Below are positions 17,228 to 24,952 of a stretch of 64,000 nt of DNA, piece after piece. The stretch comes from Sva-07 sp963698435. Lineage in GTDB: Bacteria; Actinomycetota; Acidimicrobiia; Acidimicrobiales; Ilumatobacteraceae. The notes under the pieces were generated by a model that worked only from the letters and a program-made list of their open reading frames with translations, did no database searches and was not told the DNA's origin. The stretch is taken from contig CAVOQV010000020.1 in the NCBI GenBank assembly GCA_963698435.1, forward strand, positions 208,624 through 272,623, written 5' to 3'. Positions within the stretch are counted from its first letter, which is position 1; every line of letters begins with the position of its first letter. The position numbers were made by a program, and so were the translations under genes.

Positions 17228-18223
17228 TCAGCTCTCCGTGCTTGCTTGGATGGTTTCGTCGGTCGATTGTTCGGCCACCTGCTCGGCGACCTCGGTTGCG
17301 GTCTCCTCGGCGACCTCGGCGGCAACCTCGGCAGGAGCGCCTTCGTCGGCGGCGACCTCGGCTGCGTCGGCGGCCGCTTCCTCGACGACCGGGCTGGCCT
17401 TGGCTGCGGCGAGTCGGGCGTCGCGGTCCGCCTGGGCCTGGGCGGCAGCGTCGCGGGCAGCGGCCTGGGCGGCGGCGAACTCGGCCTCTTCCTCGGGCGT
17501 GCGCTCTGCGACCGGCGCCGGTGCTGGGTTGCGCTTGTTGGCGATGAAGCGGCCCTCTTCGACGGCGTCCGCGATCACACGGGCGAACAGGCTGTTCGAG
17601 CGGATCGCGTCGTCGTTGCCGGGAATCGGATACTGGACCACTTCGGGGTCGACGTTGGTGTCGACCACGGCGACCACGGGGATACCGAGCTTGTTGGCCT
17701 CGGTCACCGCGATGTGCTCCTTCTTGGTGTCGAGCACGAAGATCGCATCGGGCGCCTTCTTCATGCCGCGCAGACCACCGAGGTTGCGCTGCAGCTTGGT
17801 GAGCTCGCGGTCGAGCAGGAGCGCTTCTTTCTTGATCATGGCGTCGAACTCGCCTGACGCCTGCATGCGCTCGTATTCGAGCATCTTGTTCACGCGCTTC
17901 GAGATCGTCTCGAAGTTGGTGAGCATGCCGCCGAGCCAGCGCTCGTTCACGTAGGGCATGCCGCACTTGTCGGCGTAACTCTTGACGGGATCCTGCGCCT
18001 GCTTCTTGGTGCCGACGAACAGGATCGTGCCGCCACCGGCGACGAGGTCACGAACGAAGCCGTACGCGGTCTCCACTCGACCGAGCGTCTGCTCGAGGTC
18101 GATGATGTAGATGCCGTTTCGCTCACCGAAGATGAAGCGCTTCATCTTCGGGTTCCACCGACGGGTCTGGTGACCGAAGTGGGCTCCGGCCTCGAGCATC
18201 TGCCGCATGGTGATGACAGCCAT
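17228..18223 (-). CDS. rpsB: 30S ribosomal protein S2 with Ala/Glu-rich C-terminal extension
   Basis: 331 residues. The first 230 or so are canonical S2: MRQMLEAGAHFGHQTRRWNP, FIFGERNGIYIIDLEQT, WLGGMLTNFETI and VVDTNVDPEVVQYPIPGNDD. The last 95 residues are a low-complexity Ala/Glu/Val tail such as EVAAEVAEETATEVAEQ, common in actinobacterial S2 but long here. A strong ribosome-binding site AAGGAGAACC lies before the ATG. Upstream on the minus strand a TAGCAT at about 18350-18355 could be a -10 box. It begins the rpsB-tsf pair. Confidence 0.96.
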   Translation of the reverse strand: MAVITMRQMLEAGAHFGHQTRRWNPKMKRFIFGERNGIYIIDLEQTLGRVETAYGFVRDLVAGGGTILFVGTKKQAQDPVKSYADKCGMPYVNERWLGGMLTNFETISKRVNKMLEYERMQASGEFDAMIKKEALLLDRELTKLQRNLGGLRGMKKAPDAIFVLDTKKEHIAVTEANKLGIPVVAVVDTNVDPEVVQYPIPGNDDAIRSNSLFARVIADAVEEGRFIANKRNPAPAPVAERTPEEEAEFAAAQAAARDAAAQAQADRDARLAAAKASPVVEEAAADAAEVAADEGAPAEVAAEVAEETATEVAEQVAEQSTDETIQASTES

Positions 18224-18349
18224 GTTGGTTCTCCTTGTTGCGGTTGATCCCGCCGGTCGGCGCCCTCGACGAGAGCGACCGCATTGGACCGATGGGACAG
18301 TGAGACGTCGCTGCGAACAGCGGCCGGTTCAGGTGAATCGACCTCCGCG

Positions 18350-18355
18350 ATGCTA
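18350..18355 (-). promoter_or_regulatory. candidate -10 box for rpsB
   Basis: Minus-strand TAGCAT sits about 130 bases before the rpsB start, with TGTCAG about 18 bases further upstream as a weak -35. The intervening leader is GC-rich and ends in the strong AAGGAG site. An inverted repeat CTGAC-AC-GTCAG overlaps the -35 side (18373-18384). Suggested from sequence only. Confidence 0.3.
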
Positions 18356-18412
18356 TCGGGCGGTTCCGGGCTCCTGACACGTCAGTTCGAAGCGTTCGTC
18401 GACCGGCGCCGA

Positions 18413-18997
18413 TCACCCAACCCCTCGGACGAACGCGGTTCGGATCGGGGCAGCACGCGTGGGCACCGCAGGACAGCGCAGCCGGGCGGGGGGCGCTGGC
18501 CGCGGCGCCGTTGCGTCGATCGGAACCAGCCGCGGCCTGATGTACTCCTTGCCGATGAACGGCGCCGGGTCGGCGTACCCGTCCCCGATGCGCAGGCTGA
18601 AGAAGAACGTTCCGGACGCGCTGCCGATGACGCCGCTCGCGAGCACGACATCGCCGGATTCGAGAGCCGTGGCGCCGAGATGTCCGTACGTGTGGCGCCA
18701 GCCGTTCGCCAGCTGGACCACCACGTAGCGGACGTCGACGACGGTACCGACGAACACCACTCGGCCACTGGCTGCGGCCCGGACCGCCGCTTCGCGAGCG
18801 ACCCGGAACTCGAGTCCGCGATTTCCGGCGCACCAGGGACAGGGCGGCTCCCGAAAGGGGTCGACGACCGTCCCCACCACCGGCGGAAACCAGCAGGGTG
18901 CGGCCGCGGCCGGTTCGGGCGCTCCGACGGCGAACAACGTCAGCGCGGTGCCGACGAGCACCCTGGCGAGACGGGAGCGTTGAGATCGTGCAGACAT
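18413..18997 (-). CDS. secreted M23/LytM-like protein with degenerate metal site
   Basis: 194 residues. A cleavable signal peptide spans about residues 1-32 (basic RSQRSRLARVL, hydrophobic VGTALTLFAVGA, cleavage near PAAAAP). The LytM-like fold follows: NRGLEFRVAREAAVRAAASG, VVFVGTVVDVRYVVVQL and WRHTYGHLGATALESGD, with IGSASGTFFFSLRIGDGYADPAPFI at the end. In active M23 peptidases the first motif is HxGxD and the last HxH; here these positions read NRGLEF and TFFFSL, so three of four zinc ligands appear lost. It may therefore be a non-catalytic LytM regulator of a peptidoglycan hydrolase. It lies between the sigma factor and rpsB, a conserved actinobacterial location. Confidence 0.8.
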   Translation of the reverse strand: MSARSQRSRLARVLVGTALTLFAVGAPEPAAAAPCWFPPVVGTVVDPFREPPCPWCAGNRGLEFRVAREAAVRAAASGRVVFVGTVVDVRYVVVQLANGWRHTYGHLGATALESGDVVLASGVIGSASGTFFFSLRIGDGYADPAPFIGKEYIRPRLVPIDATAPRPAPPARLRCPAVPTRAAPIRTAFVRGVG

Positions 18998-19089
18998 GGA
19001 CCCACCCTTCGGGACACCTCGGAACGAGCCGAGGACGGACGTCGGGGCGCTGGTGCGCCGATGGGCCACCCGACGTGGCGGGGCGAGCG

Positions 19090-19851
19090 TCAGCCGACGC
19101 CGGCGGCCGAGAGACGCGAACGCAGGTGCAGGACCGACTTGGTGTGGATCTGGGACACCCGGCTCTCGGTGACGCCGAGGACCTGTCCGATCTCGGAGAG
19201 GGTCAAACCCTCGTCGTAGTAGAGCGAGAGCACGAGCTTCTCGCGATCGGGGAGCTTCTTGATCTCGGCCCGCATGATCTGACCGAGTTCGTGGTCTTCG
19301 ACGACGGCGGACGGCGAACCGGAGCCCGGACCGTCGAGTGCGGCAGGTTCCGCGCCCGCTGCGATCGCTCGGTCGAGCGGACCGACCGTGGTGCTGGCGA
19401 TCGCCGCCAGCCAGCGGGTCAACTCGTCGGTCGAGATGTGGAGATGGGCGGCCAACTCCTCGTCGGTTGGGGCCCGACCCTCCTTGTGTTCGAGTTCGGA
19501 GATCGCCTTCTCGACGCTGCGCGCCCGACTGCGAATCGACCGCGGAACCCAGTCCAGCTTGCGGAGCCCGTCGTACACGGCCCCGCGGATTCGAGGGACG
19601 GCGAACGTCTCGAACTTGACGCCTCGCTCGGGATCGAACCGCTCGATGGCGTCGATCAGGCCGAACACGCCCGAGCTCACGAGATCTCCCGGATCGACGC
19701 TCGACGGGAGGCCCGCGCCGACACGACCGGCAACGAACTTCACCAGCGGCGAGTAGTGCACGATCAAGTGGTCTCGGGCCGCCGTGTTCCGGCGGTTCAA
19801 CCACCTGGTCCACTGCATCTGGAGGTCGGCGTCTTCGGGAACGATGCTCAT
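19090..19851 (-). CDS. FliA/WhiG-family RNA polymerase sigma factor
   Basis: 253 residues of the sigma-70 group 3 family. Region 2 is seen in LIVHYSPLVKFVAGRV, DLVSSGVFGLIDAIERFDP and GVKFETFAVPRIRGAVYDG; region 3 in SVEKAISELEHKEGRAPTDEELA; region 4 in LTLSEIGQVLGVTESRVSQIH. WhiG directs sporulation genes and FliA motility genes; which applies here cannot be told, and no flagellar or sporulation gene is in the window. The start ATG overlaps the xerC stop (ATGA), so it is translationally coupled to the recombinase. No anti-sigma factor gene is adjacent. Confidence 0.9.
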   Translation of the reverse strand: MSIVPEDADLQMQWTRWLNRRNTAARDHLIVHYSPLVKFVAGRVGAGLPSSVDPGDLVSSGVFGLIDAIERFDPERGVKFETFAVPRIRGAVYDGLRKLDWVPRSIRSRARSVEKAISELEHKEGRAPTDEELAAHLHISTDELTRWLAAIASTTVGPLDRAIAAGAEPAALDGPGSGSPSAVVEDHELGQIMRAEIKKLPDREKLVLSLYYDEGLTLSEIGQVLGVTESRVSQIHTKSVLHLRSRLSAAGVG

Positions 19852-20720
19852 GCTCTGGGGTGGGCCTCGCGATAGGCAGCCGACAAGCGTTCGCGGCTGA
19901 CGTGGGTGTAACGCTGGGTGGTGGCCACGTCCGTGTGGCCGAGCAACTCCTGCACAGCTCGGAGGTCGGCACCGCCGTCGAGGAGGTGCGTCGCGAACGT
20001 GTGACGGAGCGCGTGAGGATGGGTCGGGCTCGGCGACCGGCGATCGACGATGCGACGCACGTCGCGTGGCATCAGCGGTCGTCCCCGCTCGTTGCCGAAG
20101 AGGACGTCGCCCGCTTCCGGGGGCAGGACGTCGTGACGAATCGCCAGCCAACGGCGCAACGCGGCAACGGCCGGTTCGCTGACCGGGACCCGCCGTTCCT
20201 TCGAGCCCTTGCCCCAGACGTTGGCGACGCCGTCGGCGAGGGACACCGACGACACCCGCAGCCCGCACAACTCGCCGACTCGCAGCCCTGAGCCGTACAA
20301 CAGCTCGAGCACTGCATCGTCTCGGCGCCGTCGCCAGTCGGGTTCGTCGTCGACGAGCGGCGCATCGAGCATGCCCGTGAGTTCGCGTTGGTCGAGCACC
20401 CGCGGCAGGCGCCCACCACCTGCGGGAACGGAGACGCCGATGGTTGGATCGACCTCGGCGAGGCCGCTCGCCACGAGCCACCGGTAGTAGCGCCGGATCG
20501 CCGCGGTCTTGCGGGCGATCGATCGACGGGCGAACTGCCGCGTGGTGAGGTGGGCAAGGTAGCGGCGCACGGTTGCTCGCTTCACCGCCCCAGGTTCGAG
20601 CAGATCGCTTCGGGCGCACCAGGTGGCGAACGAGCGCACGTCGGAGGTGTACGCGGCCACGGTGTTGTCCGACAACGAGGTCAGCGCATGCGCGAAGTCG
20701 TCGATGCGCCAAGGGTCCAC
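19848..20720 (-). CDS. xerC: tyrosine recombinase XerC
   Basis: 290 residues, the usual Xer length. The N-terminal SAM-like DNA-binding domain contains LSDNTVAAYTSDVRSFATWC. The catalytic domain has all active residues: Arg in GSGLRVGELCGL, Lys in GKGSKERRVPV, HxxR in PHALRHTFATHLL, His in ELLGHTDVATTQ and Tyr in QRYTHVS. It resolves chromosome dimers at dif as a housekeeping protein. It sits in a conserved order between dprA and the sigma gene, which argues against it being a phage integrase. Confidence 0.9.
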   Translation of the reverse strand: MDPWRIDDFAHALTSLSDNTVAAYTSDVRSFATWCARSDLLEPGAVKRATVRRYLAHLTTRQFARRSIARKTAAIRRYYRWLVASGLAEVDPTIGVSVPAGGGRLPRVLDQRELTGMLDAPLVDDEPDWRRRRDDAVLELLYGSGLRVGELCGLRVSSVSLADGVANVWGKGSKERRVPVSEPAVAALRRWLAIRHDVLPPEAGDVLFGNERGRPLMPRDVRRIVDRRSPSPTHPHALRHTFATHLLDGGADLRAVQELLGHTDVATTQRYTHVSRERLSAAYREAHPRA

Positions 20721-20768
20721 GGCGACGATGGTATTGCCCGCGAGGGAGCCTCAGCGTGGATGGCAGCT

Positions 20769-21905
20769 TCATGCGAGGTCGGCCCAGTCGTCGATGGCCT
20801 CGAACCAACCGGCGGTCTCGCGCAGCCAACCGGCATGCTCGAGCCGTGCGACCGCCAGCGCCGTGTCGACCAGCGAGCGGTCACAACGCTGCGCACACGC
20901 CTCGAGGGTCAGCGGTGCGGAACGACAAGCGTCGATCAGTCGCCGATCGTCGGCACTGGGCAGTGCCCGCGGGTCGTGACGGCGTCGGCCCGCACGACGA
21001 CGGTCGAGTCCCAGCGCCATCAACACGTCGGCGGTTTCGATGGCGGGCGAGGCACCGTCGCACAGCAGTCGGTTCGTGCCGAGCGCCGCGGTGTTCCCGA
21101 TCGCCCCCGGGACCGCGAACACGTCGACGCCGCGCTCGGCAGCCTCGCGAGCCGTGATGAGACTTCCCCCTCGCTCGCGACTCTCCACCACGACCAGTAC
21201 CTCGACGAGCGCAGCGAGGATCCGGTTGCGCAATGGAAACCGGAACGCATCGGGTGCCGTTCCCGGCGGCCATTCGGAGATCAACGCCCCCCGCTCGGCA
21301 ACCGCCTCCCAGAGCTGGGCGTTCTGGACCGGATACGGCCGATCCGGTCCCGTGCCGACGACGGCCACCGGTGGCGCTCCGCGCACTGCGAGCACGCCGC
21401 GGTGCGCTGCACCGTCGATGCCCTTGGCCAGACCGGACACGACGACCACCCCCTCGTCAGCCAACTCGTAGCCGAACCGAGCGGCGGTCTCGCGGCCTCG
21501 TTGTGTTGCGTTGCGCGTCCCGACGATGCCGACACGCCGCGCCTCGAGCACCTCGAGGTCGCCGCGGACGAACAGCGCGGCGGGACGGCGCGGGTCGTCG
21601 AGCAACGAACGCGGGTAGGCATGGTCGCCTGCGGCGACGACGTCGACACCGGCCTGCTCGCACTGCTGCCACACTTCCTCAGGGCGACGCCGATCACCCG
21701 AGCGTCGCCATGCCGCTGCAAGCTCCGGTTCTCGCGCGAACAGTGTGGCAAAGGGTTCGGGAGCCGCGCACTCGCCGGTGGCGATCGCGAACGCCTGCTC
21801 GGGCGACCGATGTGCGAGCAGTCCCGACAGGCGGTTGGTGGTCATCCGGTCGAACCCTGCCAGCGCGGCCACGAACGCCGCAGACGGCAGCACGCCGGCG
21901 GTCAT
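20769..21905 (-). CDS. dprA: DNA-processing protein DprA (Smf)
   Basis: 378 residues from the ATG at 21905, which overlaps the comM stop (ATGA). The Rossmann-like core reads VGIVGTRNATQRGRETAARFG, VVVSGLAKGIDGAAHRG, GTGPDRPYPVQNAQLWE, LISEWPPGTAPDAFRFPLRNRI and VVVESRERGGSLITAREA. A C-terminal winged-helix domain starts near residue 310 (RLIDACRSAPLTLEACAQ). DprA loads RecA on incoming single-stranded DNA in transformation. Next to comM it forms the usual actinobacterial pair; no DNA-uptake pilus genes are in the window. Confidence 0.92.
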   Translation of the reverse strand: MTAGVLPSAAFVAALAGFDRMTTNRLSGLLAHRSPEQAFAIATGECAAPEPFATLFAREPELAAAWRRSGDRRRPEEVWQQCEQAGVDVVAAGDHAYPRSLLDDPRRPAALFVRGDLEVLEARRVGIVGTRNATQRGRETAARFGYELADEGVVVVSGLAKGIDGAAHRGVLAVRGAPPVAVVGTGPDRPYPVQNAQLWEAVAERGALISEWPPGTAPDAFRFPLRNRILAALVEVLVVVESRERGGSLITAREAAERGVDVFAVPGAIGNTAALGTNRLLCDGASPAIETADVLMALGLDRRRAGRRRHDPRALPSADDRRLIDACRSAPLTLEACAQRCDRSLVDTALAVARLEHAGWLRETAGWFEAIDDWADLA

Positions 21906-23425
21906 GCCACCCTCCCTGTCGGCATCGAGCGAGCAAACGTCGCCCGGAATCGGAGCGCCATCGCCACGTCCTGCTCGTCGATGCACGACTCGAAGTCGCC
22001 CCGCAGATCGGCGATCGTGCGCGCCACGCGACGGATGCGGTGGTAGCCCCGGCCGCTGAGCCGATCGTGCTCGAGTTCGTGACGGAGCAGGGCTGTCGAA
22101 CCGGCATCCAGCCGCGCAACGTCATCGAGTCGGTCGACCGCCAGGGCGCTGTTGAGACATCGCTGTCGGTCGACCGCGAGCGCCCGGGCTGCGCCCACGC
22201 GGGCCGCGACGACCGCTGAGCTCTCGCCGGGTTCGTTGACGAGCAGGTCGTCGACGGCGGGACGATGAACGGCCACCCGCAGGTCGAACCGGTCGAGCAA
22301 CGGACCAGACACCCGCCGTGCGTAGCGATGGAGCACGGCATCACCGCACACGCACGCGCCCGGCGCCCCACCACCGCACGGACACGGGTTCATCGCGGCG
22401 ACCAGCAGGAAGTCGGCGGGGAGCACGGCCCGTACCTCCGCGCGGCTGACGTGCACAACGCGAGACTCCAACGGCTGGCGGAGCCCGTCGAGCACCGACG
22501 GGGAGAACTCGGCGAGTTCGTCCATGAACAGGACTCCTCCGTGCGCGATCGACACCTCGCCGGGCCGGATGAACTGCGAACCTCCCCCCACCAGCGCAAT
22601 TCGCGACGAGGTGTGATGAGGCGCCCTGAACGGCGCCTCCCGGACGAGCCCACCCGGCGGCAGGGCGATGCCGGACGCCGAATGGACCATGGTGACCTGG
22701 AGCGCCATGTCACGATCGAGCGGTGGGAGAAGACCGGGCAAGCGCGACGCGAGCATGGTCTTGCCCGCCCCGGGCGGCCCGATGAACAGCGTGTGATGCC
22801 CGCCGGCGGCAGCGACCTCGAGCGCGTGCCGCGCAACGGGCTGGCCCTGCACGTCGGCCAGATCCGGCAGCGGTCGACGAACCGCCTCGGCGCATTCGGT
22901 CTGGTGATGGTCTGGCCATGACGCCTCGCCGAGCAACGCATCGACCAGCTCACCGAGGTTCGCGATGGGACGCACCCTGCCAAGGGCAACGATCTTCGCT
23001 TCCGTCGCGCTCGCGACCGGCACGACGACGTCACGTTCTCCGATGGCACCGACCATGGGCACAACGCCGTTGACCGGGCGCAGCGAGCCGTCGAGGCCCA
23101 ACTCGCCGATGAATGCCATTGCGCCGATCGTCTCCGGCGGGATCTCGCCGCTCGCGGCGAGCACCCCCACTGCGATGGCCAGATCGAGGCCCGAGCCGGC
23201 CTTGCGGTCGCCCGAGGGCGCAAGGTTCACGGTGATCTTGTGCTTGGGCCAGGGCAATCCGCTGCTCAGCACCGCAGCGCGCGCCCGATCTCGCGACTCG
23301 CGAATCGACGTGTCGGGCAGACCGACGAGGCTGAAGCCGGGCAACCCGGACGACACCTGGACCTCGACGTGGATCAGGTGACCTTCTGCGCAGAAGAGCA
23401 CTGCAGACGGGACGGATGCGAACAT
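21902..23425 (-). CDS. comM: YifB/ComM family Mg chelatase-like AAA+ ATPase
   Basis: 507 residues from ATG 23425. An N-terminal Lon-like domain (PSGDRKAGSGLDLAIAVG) is followed by an AAA+ module with Walker A GPPGAGKTMLASRLPGL, Walker B GGVLFMDELAEF and sensor NPCPCGG, with the zinc-like CPCGGGAPGACVCG, and a C-terminal domain with SGRGYHRIRRVARTIADL. In Vibrio ComM is a hexameric branch-migration helicase that helps integrate transformed DNA. The product fits the dprA partner downstream. Upstream lie two palindromic repeat copies and then a divergent lipoprotein gene. Confidence 0.92.
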   Translation of the reverse strand: MFASVPSAVLFCAEGHLIHVEVQVSSGLPGFSLVGLPDTSIRESRDRARAAVLSSGLPWPKHKITVNLAPSGDRKAGSGLDLAIAVGVLAASGEIPPETIGAMAFIGELGLDGSLRPVNGVVPMVGAIGERDVVVPVASATEAKIVALGRVRPIANLGELVDALLGEASWPDHHQTECAEAVRRPLPDLADVQGQPVARHALEVAAAGGHHTLFIGPPGAGKTMLASRLPGLLPPLDRDMALQVTMVHSASGIALPPGGLVREAPFRAPHHTSSRIALVGGGSQFIRPGEVSIAHGGVLFMDELAEFSPSVLDGLRQPLESRVVHVSRAEVRAVLPADFLLVAAMNPCPCGGGAPGACVCGDAVLHRYARRVSGPLLDRFDLRVAVHRPAVDDLLVNEPGESSAVVAARVGAARALAVDRQRCLNSALAVDRLDDVARLDAGSTALLRHELEHDRLSGRGYHRIRRVARTIADLRGDFESCIDEQDVAMALRFRATFARSMPTGRVA

Positions 23426-23588
23426 GCGAACCTCCTCGGACGACGCGGTGGACCGCGGGTACATCGAAGAGGGGCGTCAGGGCCCCACGACCCCGACCAG
23501 GCACTCGAGCCGGTCGCGAACGTCACGGTACCCAGGGGGTGTCGCATTCCCTCAGGATCCACGGCGCCGTACGTCGGCCACCCCAGCC

Positions 23589-23631
23589 AGCGATGAGCGA
23601 AACCGCCGTATACGGACGCTTGGCTCATCAC
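23589..23631. repeat. short palindromic repeat, copy C
   Basis: Begins AGCGATGAGCGAAACCGCC and closes with GGCTCATCA; the arms GATGAGC and GCTCATC pair perfectly, the outer bases do not. The inner part contains the small palindrome CCGTATACGG. It belongs to the same family as the tandem copies at 1699-1820. Confidence 0.75.
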
Positions 23632-23650
23632 AGCCGCCGACCTCCGCCAT

Positions 23651-23692
23651 GCGATGAGCGAAACCGCCGTATGCGGACGGTTCGCTCATCGC
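23651..23692. repeat. short palindromic repeat, copy D
   Basis: GCGATGAGCGAAACC pairs with GGTTCGCTCATCGC (14 pairs with one bulged A), enclosing CCGTATGCGG as an inner hairpin. It lies 19 bases after copy C, in the region between divergent comM and a lipoprotein gene, so a terminator role is unlikely here. Confidence 0.8.
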
Positions 23693-23731
23693 TGCTCGAC
23701 TCGCTGCTGCCGGAACGGCGGATGTCCGTGC

Positions 23732-23737
23732 GACAAT
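23732..23737 (+). promoter_or_regulatory. -10 hexamer GACAAT of the small lipoprotein gene
   Basis: GACAAT ends seven bases before a GTG that is in frame with the lipoprotein, the same spacing seen at other first genes here. It supports GTG 23745 as the start. Confidence 0.4.
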
Positions 23738-23744
23738 GCTCGCC

Positions 23745-24224
23745 GTGCCTGCCCGGTCTGGTCCCTCGCATCGATCGATGGCGGTCGCACTCGTCGCAAT
23801 AGTCGCTGCGTTGAGCGCCTGCGGGGGTGACGACTCACCGAGCGCCGAACGATTCTGCGGTGAGATCGCCGCCAACAAGGAAGCGCTCACCAACCCGAAC
23901 CTGGTCTACACCGACGACATCGATCCGCTCCTCGACCTGTATCGCAGCATCGGCGCACTGGCCCCGCTGAGCGTCGAGGACGACTGGGACCAGATCGTGT
24001 CGGCATACGAAACCGCGAGCACCGTGGTCATCGGCGATCAGGAGTCCGAACAGGAGGCGTTGACCGCGATCTACTCCAGCGAGAAGCCCGCCGCAGCGGT
24101 CGAGACGTGGTTGATCGAGAACTGCGCCGTCGATATCGGCCCGGTCTTCACGATCGTGCCCCAAGGACCTCTCGTCGTGACCGAGGCGCCCGCCGGCACG
24201 ACGACTCCCACGTCGACGCCCTGA
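23745..24224 (+). CDS. small predicted lipoprotein
   Basis: 159 residues from GTG 23745 (an ATG nine bases upstream and another twelve codons downstream are alternatives). The hydrophobic stretch MAVALVAIVAALSACGG ends in lipobox LSAC, so the mature protein would be lipid-anchored outside the membrane. The mature part is acidic and mainly helical (FCGEIAANKEALTNP, DDIDPLLDLYRSIGAL), with a second Cys in ENCAVDIGP that may pair with FCGE. A Thr/Pro-rich tail ends it. I recognise no family. Divergent from comM, convergent with clpP. Confidence 0.7.
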   Translation: MPARSGPSHRSMAVALVAIVAALSACGGDDSPSAERFCGEIAANKEALTNPNLVYTDDIDPLLDLYRSIGALAPLSVEDDWDQIVSAYETASTVVIGDQESEQEALTAIYSSEKPAAAVETWLIENCAVDIGPVFTIVPQGPLVVTEAPAGTTTPTSTP

Positions 24225-24243
24225 GTCGAGCCCGCGGCTCGAC
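24225..24243 (+). terminator. hairpin after the small lipoprotein gene
   Basis: Perfect 8-base arms GTCGAGCC and GGCTCGAC around CGC, starting directly after the TGA. A GC-rich stretch follows and there is no T-tract. The gene ahead on the other strand (clpP) ends at 24291. Confidence 0.4.
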
Positions 24244-24290
24244 CCCTCGGGCGGGCCGCCACACGCTGACGCCCGCAGCGGCGGAACCCG

Positions 24291-24884
24291 TCAGGCGATC
24301 TCGCCGCGACGCAGGATGACCTTGTCGACCAGCCCGTAGTCCTTGGCCTCTTCGGCCGTGAACCAACGGTCGCGCTCGGAATCGGCCTGGATCTGCTCGA
24401 GGCTCTGGCCCGAGTGCTCGGCGATCAGCGTGGCCATGCGCAGCTTGGTGTAGCGCAGCTGCTCGGCTTGGATGGCGATGTCGGAAGCCTGCCCGCGCAA
24501 CCCGGCGAGGGGCTGGTGCATCATGATGCGCGCGTTGGGAAGGGTGTACCGCTTTCCTGCGGCGCCGGCCGTGAGCAGGAACTGCCCCATCGAGGCAGCC
24601 AAGCCGAGACACACGGTCGCAACGTCGCAGCCGACGAACTGCATCGTGTCGTAGATCGCCATGCCGGCGGTGACCGAACCACCCGGGCTGTTGATGTACA
24701 GCCAGATGTCCTGACCGGGGTCCTCGCCCTCGAGGTAGAGCAACTGGGCACAGATCTGGTTGGCGATCTCGTCGTTCACATCCGATCCCAGCATGACCAC
24801 TCGGTTCTTCAGAAGGCGGTCGAAGACCGCAGAGCGGGGATCGAATCCGCCCTCGAGTGCTGCTGGTTGCATGAGTTCCGACAT
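24291..24884 (-). CDS. clpP: ATP-dependent Clp protease proteolytic subunit
   Basis: 197 residues. The serine-protease triad is in place: Ser in GLAASMGQFLL near residue 98, His in ARIMMHQPLAG near 123, and Asp in the later KDYGLVDKV region. Other family segments are WLYINSPGGSVTAGMAIYDTM and YTLPNARI. ClpP forms tetradecamers with ClpX or ClpC and degrades tmRNA-tagged and regulatory proteins. Actinobacteria usually have two clpP genes as a pair; only one is here, with no clpX or second clpP beside it. A minus-strand TAGCCT seven bases upstream suggests a leaderless start. Confidence 0.95.
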   Translation of the reverse strand: MSELMQPAALEGGFDPRSAVFDRLLKNRVVMLGSDVNDEIANQICAQLLYLEGEDPGQDIWLYINSPGGSVTAGMAIYDTMQFVGCDVATVCLGLAASMGQFLLTAGAAGKRYTLPNARIMMHQPLAGLRGQASDIAIQAEQLRYTKLRMATLIAEHSGQSLEQIQADSERDRWFTAEEAKDYGLVDKVILRRGEIA

Positions 24885-24891
24885 GGCCCGA

Positions 24892-24897
24892 AGGCTA
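24892..24897 (-). promoter_or_regulatory. -10 hexamer TAGCCT of clpP (leaderless type)
   Basis: On the minus strand TAGCCT ends seven bases before the clpP ATG. No ribosome-binding site lies between. Confidence 0.45.
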
Positions 24898-24939
24898 TCG
24901 GCCTCGGGTGCCGGCGAATCACGAAGCCACCGTCCGCAC

Positions 24940-24945
24940 TACCGT
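24940..24945 (+). promoter_or_regulatory. -10 hexamer TACCGT of the 24953 gene (leaderless type)
   Basis: TACCGT ends seven bases before the ATG at 24953. It lies only 42 bases from the clpP hexamer on the other strand, so two back-to-back promoters share this gap. Confidence 0.45.
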
Positions 24946-24952
24946 CAGGGGC

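Noticed and set aside
19848..20720. Phage integrase
   Set aside because: Conserved housekeeping context between dprA and the sigma gene; no att site or phage genes.
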